DNA from: Leifsonia sp040686855
GTDB lineage: Bacteria; Actinomycetota; Actinomycetes; Actinomycetales; Microbacteriaceae
Direction of reading: 5' to 3'
Assembly: GCF_040686855.1 (NCBI RefSeq)
Contig: NZ_JBFBOG010000003.1
Span: forward strand, 682,001-746,000
DNA: 64,000 bases
Part shown: positions 27,832-36,953 of the stretch, piece by piece
Position numbering within the stretch: the first letter of the stretch is position 1
How the letters are laid out: every line of letters begins with the position of its first letter
The notes under the pieces: model-generated
Database searches by the model: none
Told to the model about the DNA's origin: nothing
Seen by the model: only the letters and a program-made list of their open reading frames with translations
Program-made: the position numbers and the translations under genes

Positions 27832-29460
27832 TTACTTCGAGAGCGCTCCGTAACGGAACTTGAAGGAGGCGTCGAGCGTCTTGTCCGCGCCCGACACGCC
27901 CTTGGCGACGACCGCGACCTGCGAGCCCTGGAGCAGCGGCAGGGTGCTCAGGTCGGCGCCCACCTTGGCCTGGATCTCCTCGATCAGCTTGGTGCGCTCG
28001 GCCTTGTCGGTCGTGCCCGCCTGCTTCGCGATGAGGTCCTGGACCTCGGCGTTGTCGTAGTGGTTCGCAAGGAAGTTGTCCTTGATGAAGAACGGCGACA
28101 GGTAGTTGTCGGCGTCCGAGTAGTCCGGGAACCAGCCGAGCTGGTAGGCCGGGTACACGTCAGCGGTGCGGTCCTTCGAGTACTGGACCCACTCGGTCGA
28201 CTGCAGGTTGACCTTGAACAGGCCGCCGTTCTCCAGCTGCTCCTTCACGAGCGCATACTCGTCACCCGAGGACGGGCCGTAGTGGTCCGGGTTGTACTGG
28301 AGGTTGAGCGAGACCGGGGTGGTCACGCCGGCCGCCTGCAGCGCCGCCTTCGCCTTGTCGAGGCTCGGTCCGCCGTTGCCGTCGCCGTAGAGGTCCTTCA
28401 GCACCGTGGTGGCGCCGGTCAGGCCGTCCGGGACGTAGGAGTACAGCGGGGTGTAGGTGCCCTTGTAGACCTGGTCGGCGATGGCCGCGCGGTCGACGAG
28501 GTCGGCCGCCGCCTGGCGCACCGCGAGAGCCTTCTTGGCGTCCGCGTCGGAGGTGGTGGCGCCGAAGGGCTGGGTGTTGAAGTTGAACACGATGTAGCGG
28601 ATCTCGCCACCCGGGCCCTTGACGACCTTGACCTTGTTGTTGCCCTCGAGGCTCGAGATGTCGGTGGCCGAGAGGCTGCGGAAGGCCACGTCGATCGCGT
28701 TCTTCTGGATGTCGAGCTTCAGGTTCGACGACTCGGCGTAGTACTTGACGTTCACCTTCGCGGTGGCCGGCTTGCCGAGGATGCCCTTGTAGCCGTCGAA
28801 CGCCTTGTACGCGATGAGGTTGTTGAAGTCGTAGCTGGTGATGTCGTACTGACCGGCGAAGGGGTGGCCCTTCACGATCGTGTTGTCCGGCGTCACCTTG
28901 TCGGCCGAGAACACCTGCTCGTCGACGATCGGACCGGCCGGGCTCGAGAGCACCTGGGCGAAGGTCTGGTCGTTCGGGACCTTGAGCTTGAAGACGACCG
29001 TCGTCTTGTCCGGCGTCGAGACGCTGTCGAGGTTCGCGAGCAGCGACGCGGGGCCGTTGGGGTCGTTGATCTTGATCTGGCGGTCGAAGGTGAACTTCAC
29101 ATCCGACGAGGTCAGGTCGTGGCCGTTCGCGAATTTCAGACCCGGCTTGAGCTTGACCGTGAACTCGGTCGGCGACGTGAAGTCGGCGCTCTCGGCGATG
29201 TCCGGCTTGACGTCCGGGCTGCCGTAGGGGCTGTTCAGCAGGAACGGGTAGACCTGGTTCATCACGGCGAACGAGCCGTTGTCGTACGAGCCCGCCGGGT
29301 CGATCGACGTGATCTTGTCGGTCGTGCCGACGGTGATCGCGCCGCCGCCGCCGCCGGATCCGTTGTTGCTACCCGAGCAGCCGGCGAGCACCAGTGCCGC
29401 GGCCGCGAACGCGGCGGATACGGCGAGCAGGCGCCGTCCACCGTTGTGTGCGGATGTCAT
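27832..29460 (-). CDS. Oligopeptide-type ABC substrate-binding lipoprotein
   Basis: 542 residues, SBP_bac_5 family. A lipoprotein signal peptide ends in LVLAGC, with the lipidated cysteine at residue 28, followed by a Gly/Ser/Asn linker. The mature protein has the family's IDPAGSYDNGSFAVMNQVYP opening, a VKLKPGLKFANGHDLTSSDV central signature and the LNLQYNPDHY C-lobe block. It captures peptides (or related ligands) outside the membrane and passes them to the permease pair. It leads the operon 27832 to 21971, which runs binding protein, permease B, permease C, fused ATPase, extra ATPase, dehydrogenase. Confidence 0.93.
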   Translation of the reverse strand: MTSAHNGGRRLLAVSAAFAAAALVLAGCSGSNNGSGGGGGAITVGTTDKITSIDPAGSYDNGSFAVMNQVYPFLLNSPYGSPDVKPDIAESADFTSPTEFTVKLKPGLKFANGHDLTSSDVKFTFDRQIKINDPNGPASLLANLDSVSTPDKTTVVFKLKVPNDQTFAQVLSSPAGPIVDEQVFSADKVTPDNTIVKGHPFAGQYDITSYDFNNLIAYKAFDGYKGILGKPATAKVNVKYYAESSNLKLDIQKNAIDVAFRSLSATDISSLEGNNKVKVVKGPGGEIRYIVFNFNTQPFGATTSDADAKKALAVRQAAADLVDRAAIADQVYKGTYTPLYSYVPDGLTGATTVLKDLYGDGNGGPSLDKAKAALQAAGVTTPVSLNLQYNPDHYGPSSGDEYALVKEQLENGGLFKVNLQSTEWVQYSKDRTADVYPAYQLGWFPDYSDADNYLSPFFIKDNFLANHYDNAEVQDLIAKQAGTTDKAERTKLIEEIQAKVGADLSTLPLLQGSQVAVVAKGVSGADKTLDASFKFRYGALSK

Positions 29461-29566
29461 ATCCGAGTACCTCTTCCTGGTGTGGGATGCGCGGCGGCGT
29501 CGTTGCAGGCGTGCGTGATCGCCGATCGCGTGAGAACTTTCCTAGCACGGAATCCTCACGGAACAT

Positions 29567-29578
29567 GCATTCGAATGC
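29567..29578. promoter_or_regulatory. 12-bp perfect palindrome upstream of the ABC operon
   Basis: GCATTCGAATGC reads identically on both strands and lies 107-118 bases before the binding-protein start, within the 166-base gap to dnaG. Position and symmetry fit an operator for a dimeric regulator, but no regulator is identified and no clear promoter hexamers accompany it. Confidence 0.3.
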
Positions 29579-29626
29579 GGATCCGGGCGCTATCTTCACA
29601 CAAGCGCAACAAAAGAGCGCGCAGGC

Positions 29627-31483
29627 CTACTCGCCGCGAAGACGACGCCGCTCGGATTCGATGGCGACCATGGCGATCGAGATCTGCCGCCGCAGCTCCG
29701 GATCCTCGGTGCGGCCGAGGCGCGAGGTGAGCTCGGCCTTCTCGCGAAGCAGGTCGCGGTCGATCAGGCCGTCGACGATCGAGCGGGCGTAGCGTCCCGT
29801 GTCGCCGTCCTGCGGGAGGGCGGCCACCGCGAGGGCGTTGACCGTCGGAGCGTAGGCCTTCGGGACCTCGGCGAGCACGCGATCCACCCAGCCGGGCTGC
29901 GCCAGCGTAGAGAGCTGGCTGGCGATGGCGTCCCGCACCACCGCGTGGGTCGGGTTCACGAACGGGACCTGGACGGCACGGGCGGCCCGCTCGGCTCCTA
30001 CCTCGCCGGGGAGCTGCAGGAGCACCATCAGGCTTTCGCGCTCGGTGCGCTGGGTCGGGTCGGCGAGGTCGGCCTGCGGGAGCGGGCGCGGCTGCTCGGG
30101 GCCGGCGGCGTCCGGTCCGGACGACGGACGCTCGCGGGAGTCGGCGCCGCGCTGGCCGCCGCTGCGCTGGGCCGCGCGGACGGCGCGGGTCGCATCCTGC
30201 AGCTCGGCGCCGGAGAGGCGGGCGAGCTCGCGGGTGTAGCCGCTCTGCGAGGCGGGGTCGCGGATGGTCGCGACGATCGGCGCCCCGGCGCGAAGGGCGG
30301 CGGCGCGACCCTCCACCGAGTCCAGGTCGAAGCGCTCGACCACCTGACGGATCATGAACTCGAACATCGGCTTGCGGGCGTCGATCATGCGGCGCACCGC
30401 GTCGTCGCCCTTCGCCAGCCGCAGGTCGCACGGGTCGAGGCCGTCGGGTCCGACGGCGACGTAGGTCTGGGCGGAGAAGCGCTGCTCCTCGCCGAAGGCG
30501 CGGGTCGCGGCCTTCTGGCCGGCGGCGTCCGGGTCGAACGTGAAGATGACGGAGCCCTGGCTGTTGTCGTCGCCCATCACCCGGCGGATAACCTTGATGT
30601 GGTCGACGCCGAACGAGGTCCCGCACGTGGCGACCGCGGTCGTGATGCCGGCGAGGTGGCAGGCCATGACGTCGGTGTAGCCCTCGACCACGACCACCTG
30701 ATCCTGTCGCGAGATGTCGCGCTTGGCGAGGTCGAGTCCGTAGAGCACCTGCGCCTTCTTGTAGACGGCGGTCTCGGGGGTGTTCAGGTACTTCGGGCCC
30801 TTGTCGTCGTCGAGGAGGCGGCGGGCGCCGAAGCCGATGGTCTGGCCCGTGACGTCGCGGATCGGCCAGATCAACCGGCCGCGGAAGCGGTCGTAGACGC
30901 CGCGGTCGCCCTGGGAGACCAGGCCGGCGGCGAGCAGTTCGTCCTGCGTGTAGCCCTTGCCGCGCAGGTGCTTCGTGAGCTCGTCCCAGCTCTTCGGGGC
31001 GAAGCCCACGCCGAAATGCGCGGCGGCGTTGGCGTCGAAGCCCCGCTCCCCCAGGAACCGGCGGCCCGGATCAGCGTCCGGGGCCGAGAGCCGGTTGCGG
31101 AAGAACTCCTCGGCGGCGGAGTTGGCCGCGAGCAGGCGGGCGCGGTTGCCCGACCCCTCCGACGGGCCGCCGCCGCCCTCCTCGTAGTGGAGCTGGTAGC
31201 CGATCCGCGCGGCGAGACGTTCGACGGCGTCGGTGAAGGACACGTGGTCCATCTTGAGCAGGAACTCGTAGACGTCGCCGCCCTCGCCGCATCCGAAGCA
31301 GTGGTAGCGGCCGACCCCCGGGCGCACGTAGAAGCTGGGGCTCTTCTCGTCGTGGAACGGGCAGAGGCCCTTGAGCGCGCCGACACCGCCGGTCTTGAGG
31401 CTGACGTAGTCGCCGACGATGTCGGCGATGTTGGTGCGGGCCTTGACCTCTTCGATGTCGCTCTGTCGAATCCGGCCGGCCAT
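29627..31483 (-). CDS. dnaG: DNA primase
   Basis: 618 residues. The N-terminal CHC2 zinc finger is CPFHDEKSPSFYVRPGVGR into CFGC (near 40-65), followed by the catalytic core with RFRGRLIWPIRDV, and the TOPRIM region with VVEGYTDVMA and FDPDAAGQKA. The C-terminal third is divergent and should bind the replicative helicase. It makes RNA primers at the replication fork. The gene is preceded on the same strand by the DUF4282 gene's stop 46 bases upstream, and the dusB-dgt-DUF4282-dnaG order suggests a shared transcript. Confidence 0.96.
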   Translation of the reverse strand: MAGRIRQSDIEEVKARTNIADIVGDYVSLKTGGVGALKGLCPFHDEKSPSFYVRPGVGRYHCFGCGEGGDVYEFLLKMDHVSFTDAVERLAARIGYQLHYEEGGGGPSEGSGNRARLLAANSAAEEFFRNRLSAPDADPGRRFLGERGFDANAAAHFGVGFAPKSWDELTKHLRGKGYTQDELLAAGLVSQGDRGVYDRFRGRLIWPIRDVTGQTIGFGARRLLDDDKGPKYLNTPETAVYKKAQVLYGLDLAKRDISRQDQVVVVEGYTDVMACHLAGITTAVATCGTSFGVDHIKVIRRVMGDDNSQGSVIFTFDPDAAGQKAATRAFGEEQRFSAQTYVAVGPDGLDPCDLRLAKGDDAVRRMIDARKPMFEFMIRQVVERFDLDSVEGRAAALRAGAPIVATIRDPASQSGYTRELARLSGAELQDATRAVRAAQRSGGQRGADSRERPSSGPDAAGPEQPRPLPQADLADPTQRTERESLMVLLQLPGEVGAERAARAVQVPFVNPTHAVVRDAIASQLSTLAQPGWVDRVLAEVPKAYAPTVNALAVAALPQDGDTGRYARSIVDGLIDRDLLREKAELTSRLGRTEDPELRRQISIAMVAIESERRRLRGE

Positions 31484-31529
31484 GCTTCGATTCTAGTGAG
31501 CCGGACCGACGCTCACGGCGGCCTGTGGA

Positions 31530-32768
31530 TTACTCGTTCGGTGGCCGCCGACGCCGCGTGTTCTGGGCGATCTCGATGATGGCGCAGAACACCTCGATGC
31601 CGACGCGCAGCAGCAGCACCGCCAGCATCGCCCCGACCAGCGTGATCAGCACCCCGAAGAGGAACACGAACGCGCCGATCGGAGCGTGCGTCGCGATCGC
31701 CGAGCTCAGCGAGTTCGCGAAGCCGACGACGATGCCCAGCCCGATGAGGACCAGGCCCACCACGTACACCGGACCGGCCAGCTTGCGCGTGACGTAGTTG
31801 GTGAAGGTGAAGTCGAAGAGGGAGGAGAAGAACCGAGAGTCGTCGAGCCGGTCGGCGAGGTCGTTCACGGTGCGGCCGTGGGCGCCTGGGGGCGTGCCGG
31901 GGCGGGACTCGGCGGCGGCCGTGGGTGCTGCGGTCGTGGGTGCGGTGGAGCCCACCGGCTCCAAGCGCTCCGTCGCAGCGGTCGACTCCGCGGCAGTGGT
32001 CGCCGCGGGGGTGGTGCCAGCGGCGGTGGTCGCCGCCTCATCCGGTGCGCTCTCGAAGCCGGACACATCCGGACCCGTCGCGGCGACCGGCTGCACCGGC
32101 TCGCTCGACTCCGCCGGCTGCACCGGCTCGCTCGACTCCGCCGGCTCCGGCGGCACGATGGTGGTCTCGGACTCCACGGCGGCACCCGTGGTGTCGCCTG
32201 CAGCGTCGCCCGCTGCGGGAGTACCCGCGTAGACCTCCTCCGCCGTGGGGAGGCGCTTGGTCGTCGCGACATCCGTCTCCGTCAGCGGTTCGACCGGAGA
32301 ACTGGACGTGTCGGCGCTCGTGGCAGCCGTCTTCGACGCGCCGGCCAGCGGCTCCCGCGCGCCGAGGGCGGCGTCCATGATGCCCGGAGCCTCGCCCTCG
32401 GGGGCGATCGCGGGCGGCTTCGCGGCGGTCCGACGTGTGCGCGGTGTGGTCGGCTTCTTGGCCGCGCCGCTGGTCGACGCTCCGGCGGCCTTCGCGGCCG
32501 TGCTCTTGCGCGTCGTGGTCGCCTTGACGGCGGAGGGCTCGGACGTCCCGTCCGCCGGCACAGCGCCTCCCGTGCCGGCTGGGGTCTCACCCGCGGTGGT
32601 GGAAGCCGTCTTCCTCGGGGTCGAGCGGGAGGCGGTCGTCCGACCCGCACCCGTTCCGGTGGACGCGCGCGGAGCGCGGCGCGGCTTCTCCGGCGCGGCC
32701 GGGGTCGCCTCCGCCGACTCGCCCTCGGTGGGGCGGTCGTCGTCCGACGGTGGTAGTGCGGTGCTCAT
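31530..32768 (-). CDS. DUF4282 membrane protein with long Ala/Thr/Pro-rich N-terminus
   Basis: 412 residues. The first 300 are low complexity (runs of Ala, Thr, Pro, Glu, with many KxTA and PVQPAESSEP-type repeats) and should be disordered. The last 110 are the DUF4282 domain: FFSSLFDFTFTNYVTRKLA, two membrane helices and the conserved GIEVFCAIIEIAQNT. The function of DUF4282 is unknown. ATG 32768 is chosen because AGGAGGAG lies seven bases before it; an earlier in-frame start at 32807 is not needed. The disordered tail is presumably cytoplasmic. Confidence 0.8.
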   Translation of the reverse strand: MSTALPPSDDDRPTEGESAEATPAAPEKPRRAPRASTGTGAGRTTASRSTPRKTASTTAGETPAGTGGAVPADGTSEPSAVKATTTRKSTAAKAAGASTSGAAKKPTTPRTRRTAAKPPAIAPEGEAPGIMDAALGAREPLAGASKTAATSADTSSSPVEPLTETDVATTKRLPTAEEVYAGTPAAGDAAGDTTGAAVESETTIVPPEPAESSEPVQPAESSEPVQPVAATGPDVSGFESAPDEAATTAAGTTPAATTAAESTAATERLEPVGSTAPTTAAPTAAAESRPGTPPGAHGRTVNDLADRLDDSRFFSSLFDFTFTNYVTRKLAGPVYVVGLVLIGLGIVVGFANSLSSAIATHAPIGAFVFLFGVLITLVGAMLAVLLLRVGIEVFCAIIEIAQNTRRRRPPNE

Positions 32769-32841
32769 TCGTCTCCTCCTGAAGGCCTGCCCCCCAGCAT
32801 TCTGCACAGGGCGGCCGTATTCAAGCCCGGTCGTCCGGACG

Positions 32842-34164
32842 TCAGTGCTGGACCAGCCGCTCGTACCAGCTGAGCGCCGACTGGTCGGTGAGGCTCGCGA
32901 CCTGGTCGACGACCACCCGGCGGCGCTGCGCGTCGGTCTCGGCGTCGCGCCAGTCCTCGGCGAAGCCCGGGTCGAGCTCCGCCGGACCGCGCTGGTAGAG
33001 CAGGTCGGCGAGCGTCGTCAGGATCTGCCGCTGCTGCGCGTAGATCGGCTGGCGCGTGTTGCGCGACATGACGAACGTCGCGACGATGCCCTTGAGCACG
33101 GCGATCTCGGCGCGGATGCCGAGCGGCACGACGACGTCGGCGCCGAAGCGGATCAAGTCGGTGCGGCCGGCCGACTCCTTCGTGGCGTGGACCGCCGCGT
33201 GGGCGAACCGGCCGATCAGCTGGCTGGTGAGGTTCTTCAGTCGCGCCTGCGAACGGCGGGAGCCGTCCCACCCGTCGAGCCAGATGTCCATGGAGTCGAG
33301 GCGGTCGAAGGCCTCGATCAGCTCCTGGTGGCTGACCTCCCCGCCCACCCACTCGTGCATCGACTGGACGAGGTCTTCGTGGTCGACCCGGCTCCCGAGC
33401 GCCGCGACGTCGATGTAGCCGTTGACCACGGCGTCCTCGAAGTCGTGCACGGAGTAGGCGATGTCGTCGGAGAGGTCCATGACCTGCGCCTCGATGCAGC
33501 GCTGACGCTCGGGAGCGCCGGCGCGCATCCACTCAAAGACGGCGTGGTCGTCGTCGTAGAAGCCGAACTTGGCGCGCCCGCTCGGGTCGGGCACAGAGGA
33601 CGACCCGGGCCACGGGTACTTGCAGCTCGCGTCGAGGCTGGCACGGGTGAGATTGAGGCCGTACGGACGCCCGTCGCGCCCGAAGACCTTCGGCTCCAAC
33701 CGGCTCAGCAGCCGGAGGGTCTGCGCGTTGCCCTCGAAGCCGCCGATGTCCTCCGCCCACGAGTTGAGTGCGCGTTCGCCGTTGTGCCCGAAGGGCGGAT
33801 GCCCGATGTCGTGAGCGAGGCAGGCGGTGTCGACGATGTCGGGGTCGAGTCCGAGGCTGTTGGCGAGCTCGCGCCCCACCTGCGCGACCTCGAGGGAGTG
33901 CGTCAGCCGGTTGCGCGCGAAGTCGAGCCCGGCGGTCGGGCTGAGCACCTGCGTCTTGGCGGCCAGCCGGCGCAGGGCGCTGGAATGCAGCAGCCGGGCG
34001 CGGTCGCGGGCGAAGTCGCTTCGGCGGTTGGAGTGGTGCTCCGGCAGCCAGCGCTCGCTGTCGTACTCGGTGTAGCCGTCTGCGGCCGCCGTCCGGGCGT
34101 CCCGCTCTGCGCCCCGCCCGCGGTCGGCGTCGTTGCGCGTGGTCGCCGCCACGTCATCCACCAC
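32842..34164 (-). CDS. dgt: Deoxyguanosinetriphosphate triphosphohydrolase-like protein
   Basis: 440 residues. HD-domain metal site: HSLEVAQVGREL, then ACLAHDIGHPPFGHNGERAL, then a later DLSDDIAYSVHDFEDAVVNG. These enzymes hydrolyse dNTPs to the nucleoside plus triphosphate and help balance nucleotide pools. GTG 34164 is used: GGAGGTG lies seven bases upstream, and the start sits 11 bases inside the dusB end. Longer frames up to 34575 are dusB's shadow. The N-terminal 40 residues are polar and poorly conserved. Confidence 0.9.
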   Translation of the reverse strand: MVDDVAATTRNDADRGRGAERDARTAAADGYTEYDSERWLPEHHSNRRSDFARDRARLLHSSALRRLAAKTQVLSPTAGLDFARNRLTHSLEVAQVGRELANSLGLDPDIVDTACLAHDIGHPPFGHNGERALNSWAEDIGGFEGNAQTLRLLSRLEPKVFGRDGRPYGLNLTRASLDASCKYPWPGSSSVPDPSGRAKFGFYDDDHAVFEWMRAGAPERQRCIEAQVMDLSDDIAYSVHDFEDAVVNGYIDVAALGSRVDHEDLVQSMHEWVGGEVSHQELIEAFDRLDSMDIWLDGWDGSRRSQARLKNLTSQLIGRFAHAAVHATKESAGRTDLIRFGADVVVPLGIRAEIAVLKGIVATFVMSRNTRQPIYAQQRQILTTLADLLYQRGPAELDPGFAEDWRDAETDAQRRRVVVDQVASLTDQSALSWYERLVQH

Positions 34165-35344
34165 TGTTGTGCACCTCCGCGTCGGCGACCTCGGCGCGCT
34201 GCGCGCCGTCGAGGTCGCGGCTCTGCAGCCAGCCGTCCGGAAGCGCGGGGCGCTTCGGCGAGCCCGCGCGGCCGCGCTGGCCCTCCGCCGCCTCGCCCGG
34301 GTACTCCTGGTCCCAGTCGAGCGTCGCGAGCAGGTCGTCGAGGTGCTGCAGGGTGTCGACCGTGGCGAGGCTCGCCCGAAGGTCGCCGCCCACCGGGTAG
34401 CCCTTGAAGTACCAGGCGACGTGCTTGCGGATGTCGCGGCAGCCGCGCTCCTCGCTCTCGAAGAACTCGACCAGGAGCTCGGCGTGGCGGCGGAACGTCT
34501 GCGCCACCTGGCCCAGCGTCGGGTGCGCCTGCGCCGCCTCGGCCTCGGCCGCGCTGATCTCGCCCGCGCGCGCACGGAACGCCGCGGCGAGGTCGCCGAA
34601 CAGCCACGGGCGCCCCAGGCAGCCGCGGCCCACGACGACGCCGTCGCATCCGGTCTCCTCCATCATCCGGATCGCGTCGGCCGCCGACCAGATGTCGCCG
34701 TTGCCGAGCACCGGTGTCGAGGTGATCGTCTCTTTCAGCTTGGCGATGGCCGACCAGTCGGCGTGCCCCGAATAGAACTCCGCGGCGGTGCGCGCGTGCA
34801 GGGCCATGGACGCGACACCCGCGCCCTCAGCGATGCGGCCCGCTTCGAGGTAGGTGAGGTGGTCGCTGTCGATGCCCTTGCGCATCTTGATGGTCAGCGG
34901 GATGTCACCCGCCGCCTTCACGGCGCCCTCCACGATCTCGCGGAACAGGCCGAGCTTCCACGGGAGCGCCGCTCCCCCGCCCTTGCGCGTGACCTTGGGC
35001 ACCGGGCAGCCGAAGTTCAGGTCGATGTGGTCGGCGCGGTCCTCCGCGACGAGCATCGTGACGGCTTCGCGCACGGTGACGGGATCGACGCCGTAGAGCT
35101 GGATGGAGCGCGGCGTTTCGGACTCGTGGTGCGTGATGAGCCGCAGTGATTCGGGCGTGCGTTCGACGAGCGCGCGCGACGTGATCATCTCGCTGACGTA
35201 GAGGCCCGCGCCGAACTCGCGGCACAGCCTCCGGAAGGCGGTGTTGGTGATCCCGGCCATCGGCGCCAGGACGACGGGCACGTCGAGTCCCAGCGGACCG
35301 ATGGTCAGCTGCGGGGCGTGGCTTAGGGTGGCTGTGGTAGACAT
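34154..35344 (-). CDS. dusB: tRNA-dihydrouridine synthase, DusB family
   Basis: 396 residues. FMN-binding TIM barrel with the family opening VVLAPMAGITNTAFRRLCRE, the uridine-reduction cysteine in LNFGCPVPKVTRKGGG, TIKMRKGID, and FMN-phosphate residues in VLGNGDIWSAADA and GVVVGRGCLGRPW. It reduces specific uridines in the tRNA D-loop. ATG 35344 is used; upstream in-frame ATGs to 35419 would cross into the divergent YbaK promoter. The last 11 bases overlap dgt, so the two are likely co-translated. Confidence 0.93.
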   Translation of the reverse strand: MSTTATLSHAPQLTIGPLGLDVPVVLAPMAGITNTAFRRLCREFGAGLYVSEMITSRALVERTPESLRLITHHESETPRSIQLYGVDPVTVREAVTMLVAEDRADHIDLNFGCPVPKVTRKGGGAALPWKLGLFREIVEGAVKAAGDIPLTIKMRKGIDSDHLTYLEAGRIAEGAGVASMALHARTAAEFYSGHADWSAIAKLKETITSTPVLGNGDIWSAADAIRMMEETGCDGVVVGRGCLGRPWLFGDLAAAFRARAGEISAAEAEAAQAHPTLGQVAQTFRRHAELLVEFFESEERGCRDIRKHVAWYFKGYPVGGDLRASLATVDTLQHLDDLLATLDWDQEYPGEAAEGQRGRAGSPKRPALPDGWLQSRDLDGAQRAEVADAEVHNSGG

Positions 35345-35376
35345 CTCATTCGATTCTCCCAGAAACGTGCTGAGCC

Positions 35377-35904
35377 ATGGCCGAGAGCCCGGAATCGGTG
35401 GACAACTCATCCACTTCACCCATCGGTGTAGAACTCCCGCCCGGCCGCGAACGTGTGAGCGCGGACGCGGCAGCGCGCGGTGTGGACATCCGCATCGTCG
35501 AGCGCCCGGCCGCCCGCAGCCTGGAGGAGGCGGCCTCCCTCCTCGGCCTGCAGCCGTCGGACATCGTCAAGACGCTGGTCGTCAAGCGCAGCGACGACAC
35601 GTTCGTCTTCGCGCTGGTGCCGGGCGGACGCAAGATCGCGTGGCCGAAGCTGCGCGCGGTCCTCGGGGTCAACAAGCTGCAGCTGCCGGATGCGTCGGTC
35701 GCCCTCGCCGCCACCGGCTACGAGCGCGGCACGATCACGCCCTTCGGGAGTACGACCGCGTGGCCCGTCGTCGCCGACGCGACCATCCCGGGCCGGACGG
35801 TCTCGATGGGCGCCGGCGAGCACGGCTACTCCCTCTTCGTCGACGCCGACGCCCTCATCGCCGCCTACGGCGCCACCGTCGCCGACATCACCGACCCCGA
35901 ATAA
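35377..35904 (+). CDS. ybaK: YbaK/EbsC-type aminoacyl-tRNA deacylase
   Basis: 175 residues. The C-terminal 130 are the YbaK/ProX fold: SLEEAASLLGLQPSDIVKTL with the catalytic lysine in VKTLVVKR, FVFALVPGGRKIAWPKL and ERGTITPFGS (conserved G-x-x-x-P-F-G). The protein should remove mischarged amino acids, classically cysteine from tRNA-Pro. The N-terminal 25 residues are variable. It is divergent from dusB, with 32 bases between. It is followed nine bases after its stop by the first copy of the palindromic element at 35913. Confidence 0.88.
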   Translation: MAESPESVDNSSTSPIGVELPPGRERVSADAAARGVDIRIVERPAARSLEEAASLLGLQPSDIVKTLVVKRSDDTFVFALVPGGRKIAWPKLRAVLGVNKLQLPDASVALAATGYERGTITPFGSTTAWPVVADATIPGRTVSMGAGEHGYSLFVDADALIAAYGATVADITDPE

Positions 35905-35912
35905 CGTCTCAC

Positions 35913-35970
35913 CTACTCGTCCCAACACGCCGTTAAAGCCTGGCCCATAACGGCGTGTTGGGCCCAGTAG
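35913..35970. repeat. 58-bp palindromic element, copy 1
   Basis: Perfect 15-bp arms CCCAACACGCCGTTA (35921-35935) and TAACGGCGTGTTGGG (35948-35962) around a 12-base loop, flanked by CTACTCGT on the left and CCCAGTAG on the right. The reverse complement of this element matches copy 2 at 36916-36973 arm for arm and flank for flank. It lies between the YbaK gene and the DUF559 gene. There is no T-run, so it is not a standard terminator. Confidence 0.95.
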
Positions 35971-36026
35971 ATGATGGCCTGTGGATACTTCCGGCGCGCT
36001 TTCCGCGCGTCGGGCAGGGTGGCGGG

Positions 36027-36953
36027 ATGAGAACCGCCCAGCCTCTTCCCCCGGCGTTGCAGCTGTCCGCCTTCTCGGTGGCCGCGGCGCGGCGCCAGGG
36101 CGTCCCCCTACAGCGCCTAAGGCGCACCGATCTGGCATCGCCCTTCCACGGCACGCGCCTTCCCGCAGAGGTGGTTCCGGACGTCCACCTCCGCTGCGAG
36201 GCGTACCGGACGGTGATGGTTCGGGGAGCCTTCTTCAGCCATGCCACCGCTGCTGCGCTGTACGGTCTGCCGCTCCCGACCCGTTTCCGCGATGCCGCGA
36301 TAGACCTCGGCTGTGTGCTCCCCGCGAGAGCGCCGAAGGGACGCGGGGTGAAAGGGCACGCCCTCGCGATCGGCCCGGCACTGACGGCGATCGATGGTCT
36401 TCCCGTTCCGGAACCAGCAGAGGTGTGGTGCCAACTGGCAGCCGTCTTGACAGTCGACGAGTTGGTGATCGCCGGCGACGCGCTTGTCCGTCGCACTCAC
36501 GCGCTGTGCGAGCTGCAAACGCTGCAGGATGCCGTGGACGCCGCCGGATTCCGGCCGGGAGTACGGAAGCTTCGACAGGCGATCGAGCTGGTGCGGGCTC
36601 GGACGGATTCGCCGATGGAGTCCATCCTCCGCCTGGCGATCATCCGCGCCGGATTGATGGAACCGGCCGTCAACTACGCCATCGCGGACGCAACGGGACG
36701 GATACGGGCCTCAGGCGACCTCGTTTTCCCGGCTGCGCGGGTCGTCGTCGAATACGACGGGGACCACCACCGTTTCGACCGTCGCCAGTGGCACACGGAT
36801 ATCGACCGCTTGTTCGTCATCGAGTCGCTCGGCTGGCGGGTCGTGCGCATCAACAGCGCGCACATGGCCGACGGCGCGCGCGAAGCACTTGCGCGCATCC
36901 GCTCCGCGCTGCGAACTAGTGGGCCCAACACGCCGTTAAGCGATGGCCGATAA
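36027..36953 (+). CDS. DUF559-domain (Vsr-like) endonuclease with AbiEi-like N-terminus
   Basis: 308 residues. The N-terminal 190 are AbiEi/DUF559-partner type (RQGVPLQRLRRTDLASPFHG, then FFSHATAAALYGLPLP). The C-terminal 110 are a PD-(D/E)XK nuclease: ASGDLVFPAARVVVEYDGDHH, WHTDIDRLFVIESLGWRVVR, with the acidic residues of the fold (GDLVFP, VEYDGD) in place. Many copies of this family occur in Microbacteriaceae genomes; function is not established. ATG 36027 is used. The last 12 codons (TSGPNTPLSDGR) and the TAA stop are supplied by palindrome copy 2, and copy 1 lies 56 bases before the start, so the gene is bounded on both sides by the same element. Confidence 0.85.
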   Translation: MRTAQPLPPALQLSAFSVAAARRQGVPLQRLRRTDLASPFHGTRLPAEVVPDVHLRCEAYRTVMVRGAFFSHATAAALYGLPLPTRFRDAAIDLGCVLPARAPKGRGVKGHALAIGPALTAIDGLPVPEPAEVWCQLAAVLTVDELVIAGDALVRRTHALCELQTLQDAVDAAGFRPGVRKLRQAIELVRARTDSPMESILRLAIIRAGLMEPAVNYAIADATGRIRASGDLVFPAARVVVEYDGDHHRFDRRQWHTDIDRLFVIESLGWRVVRINSAHMADGAREALARIRSALRTSGPNTPLSDGR

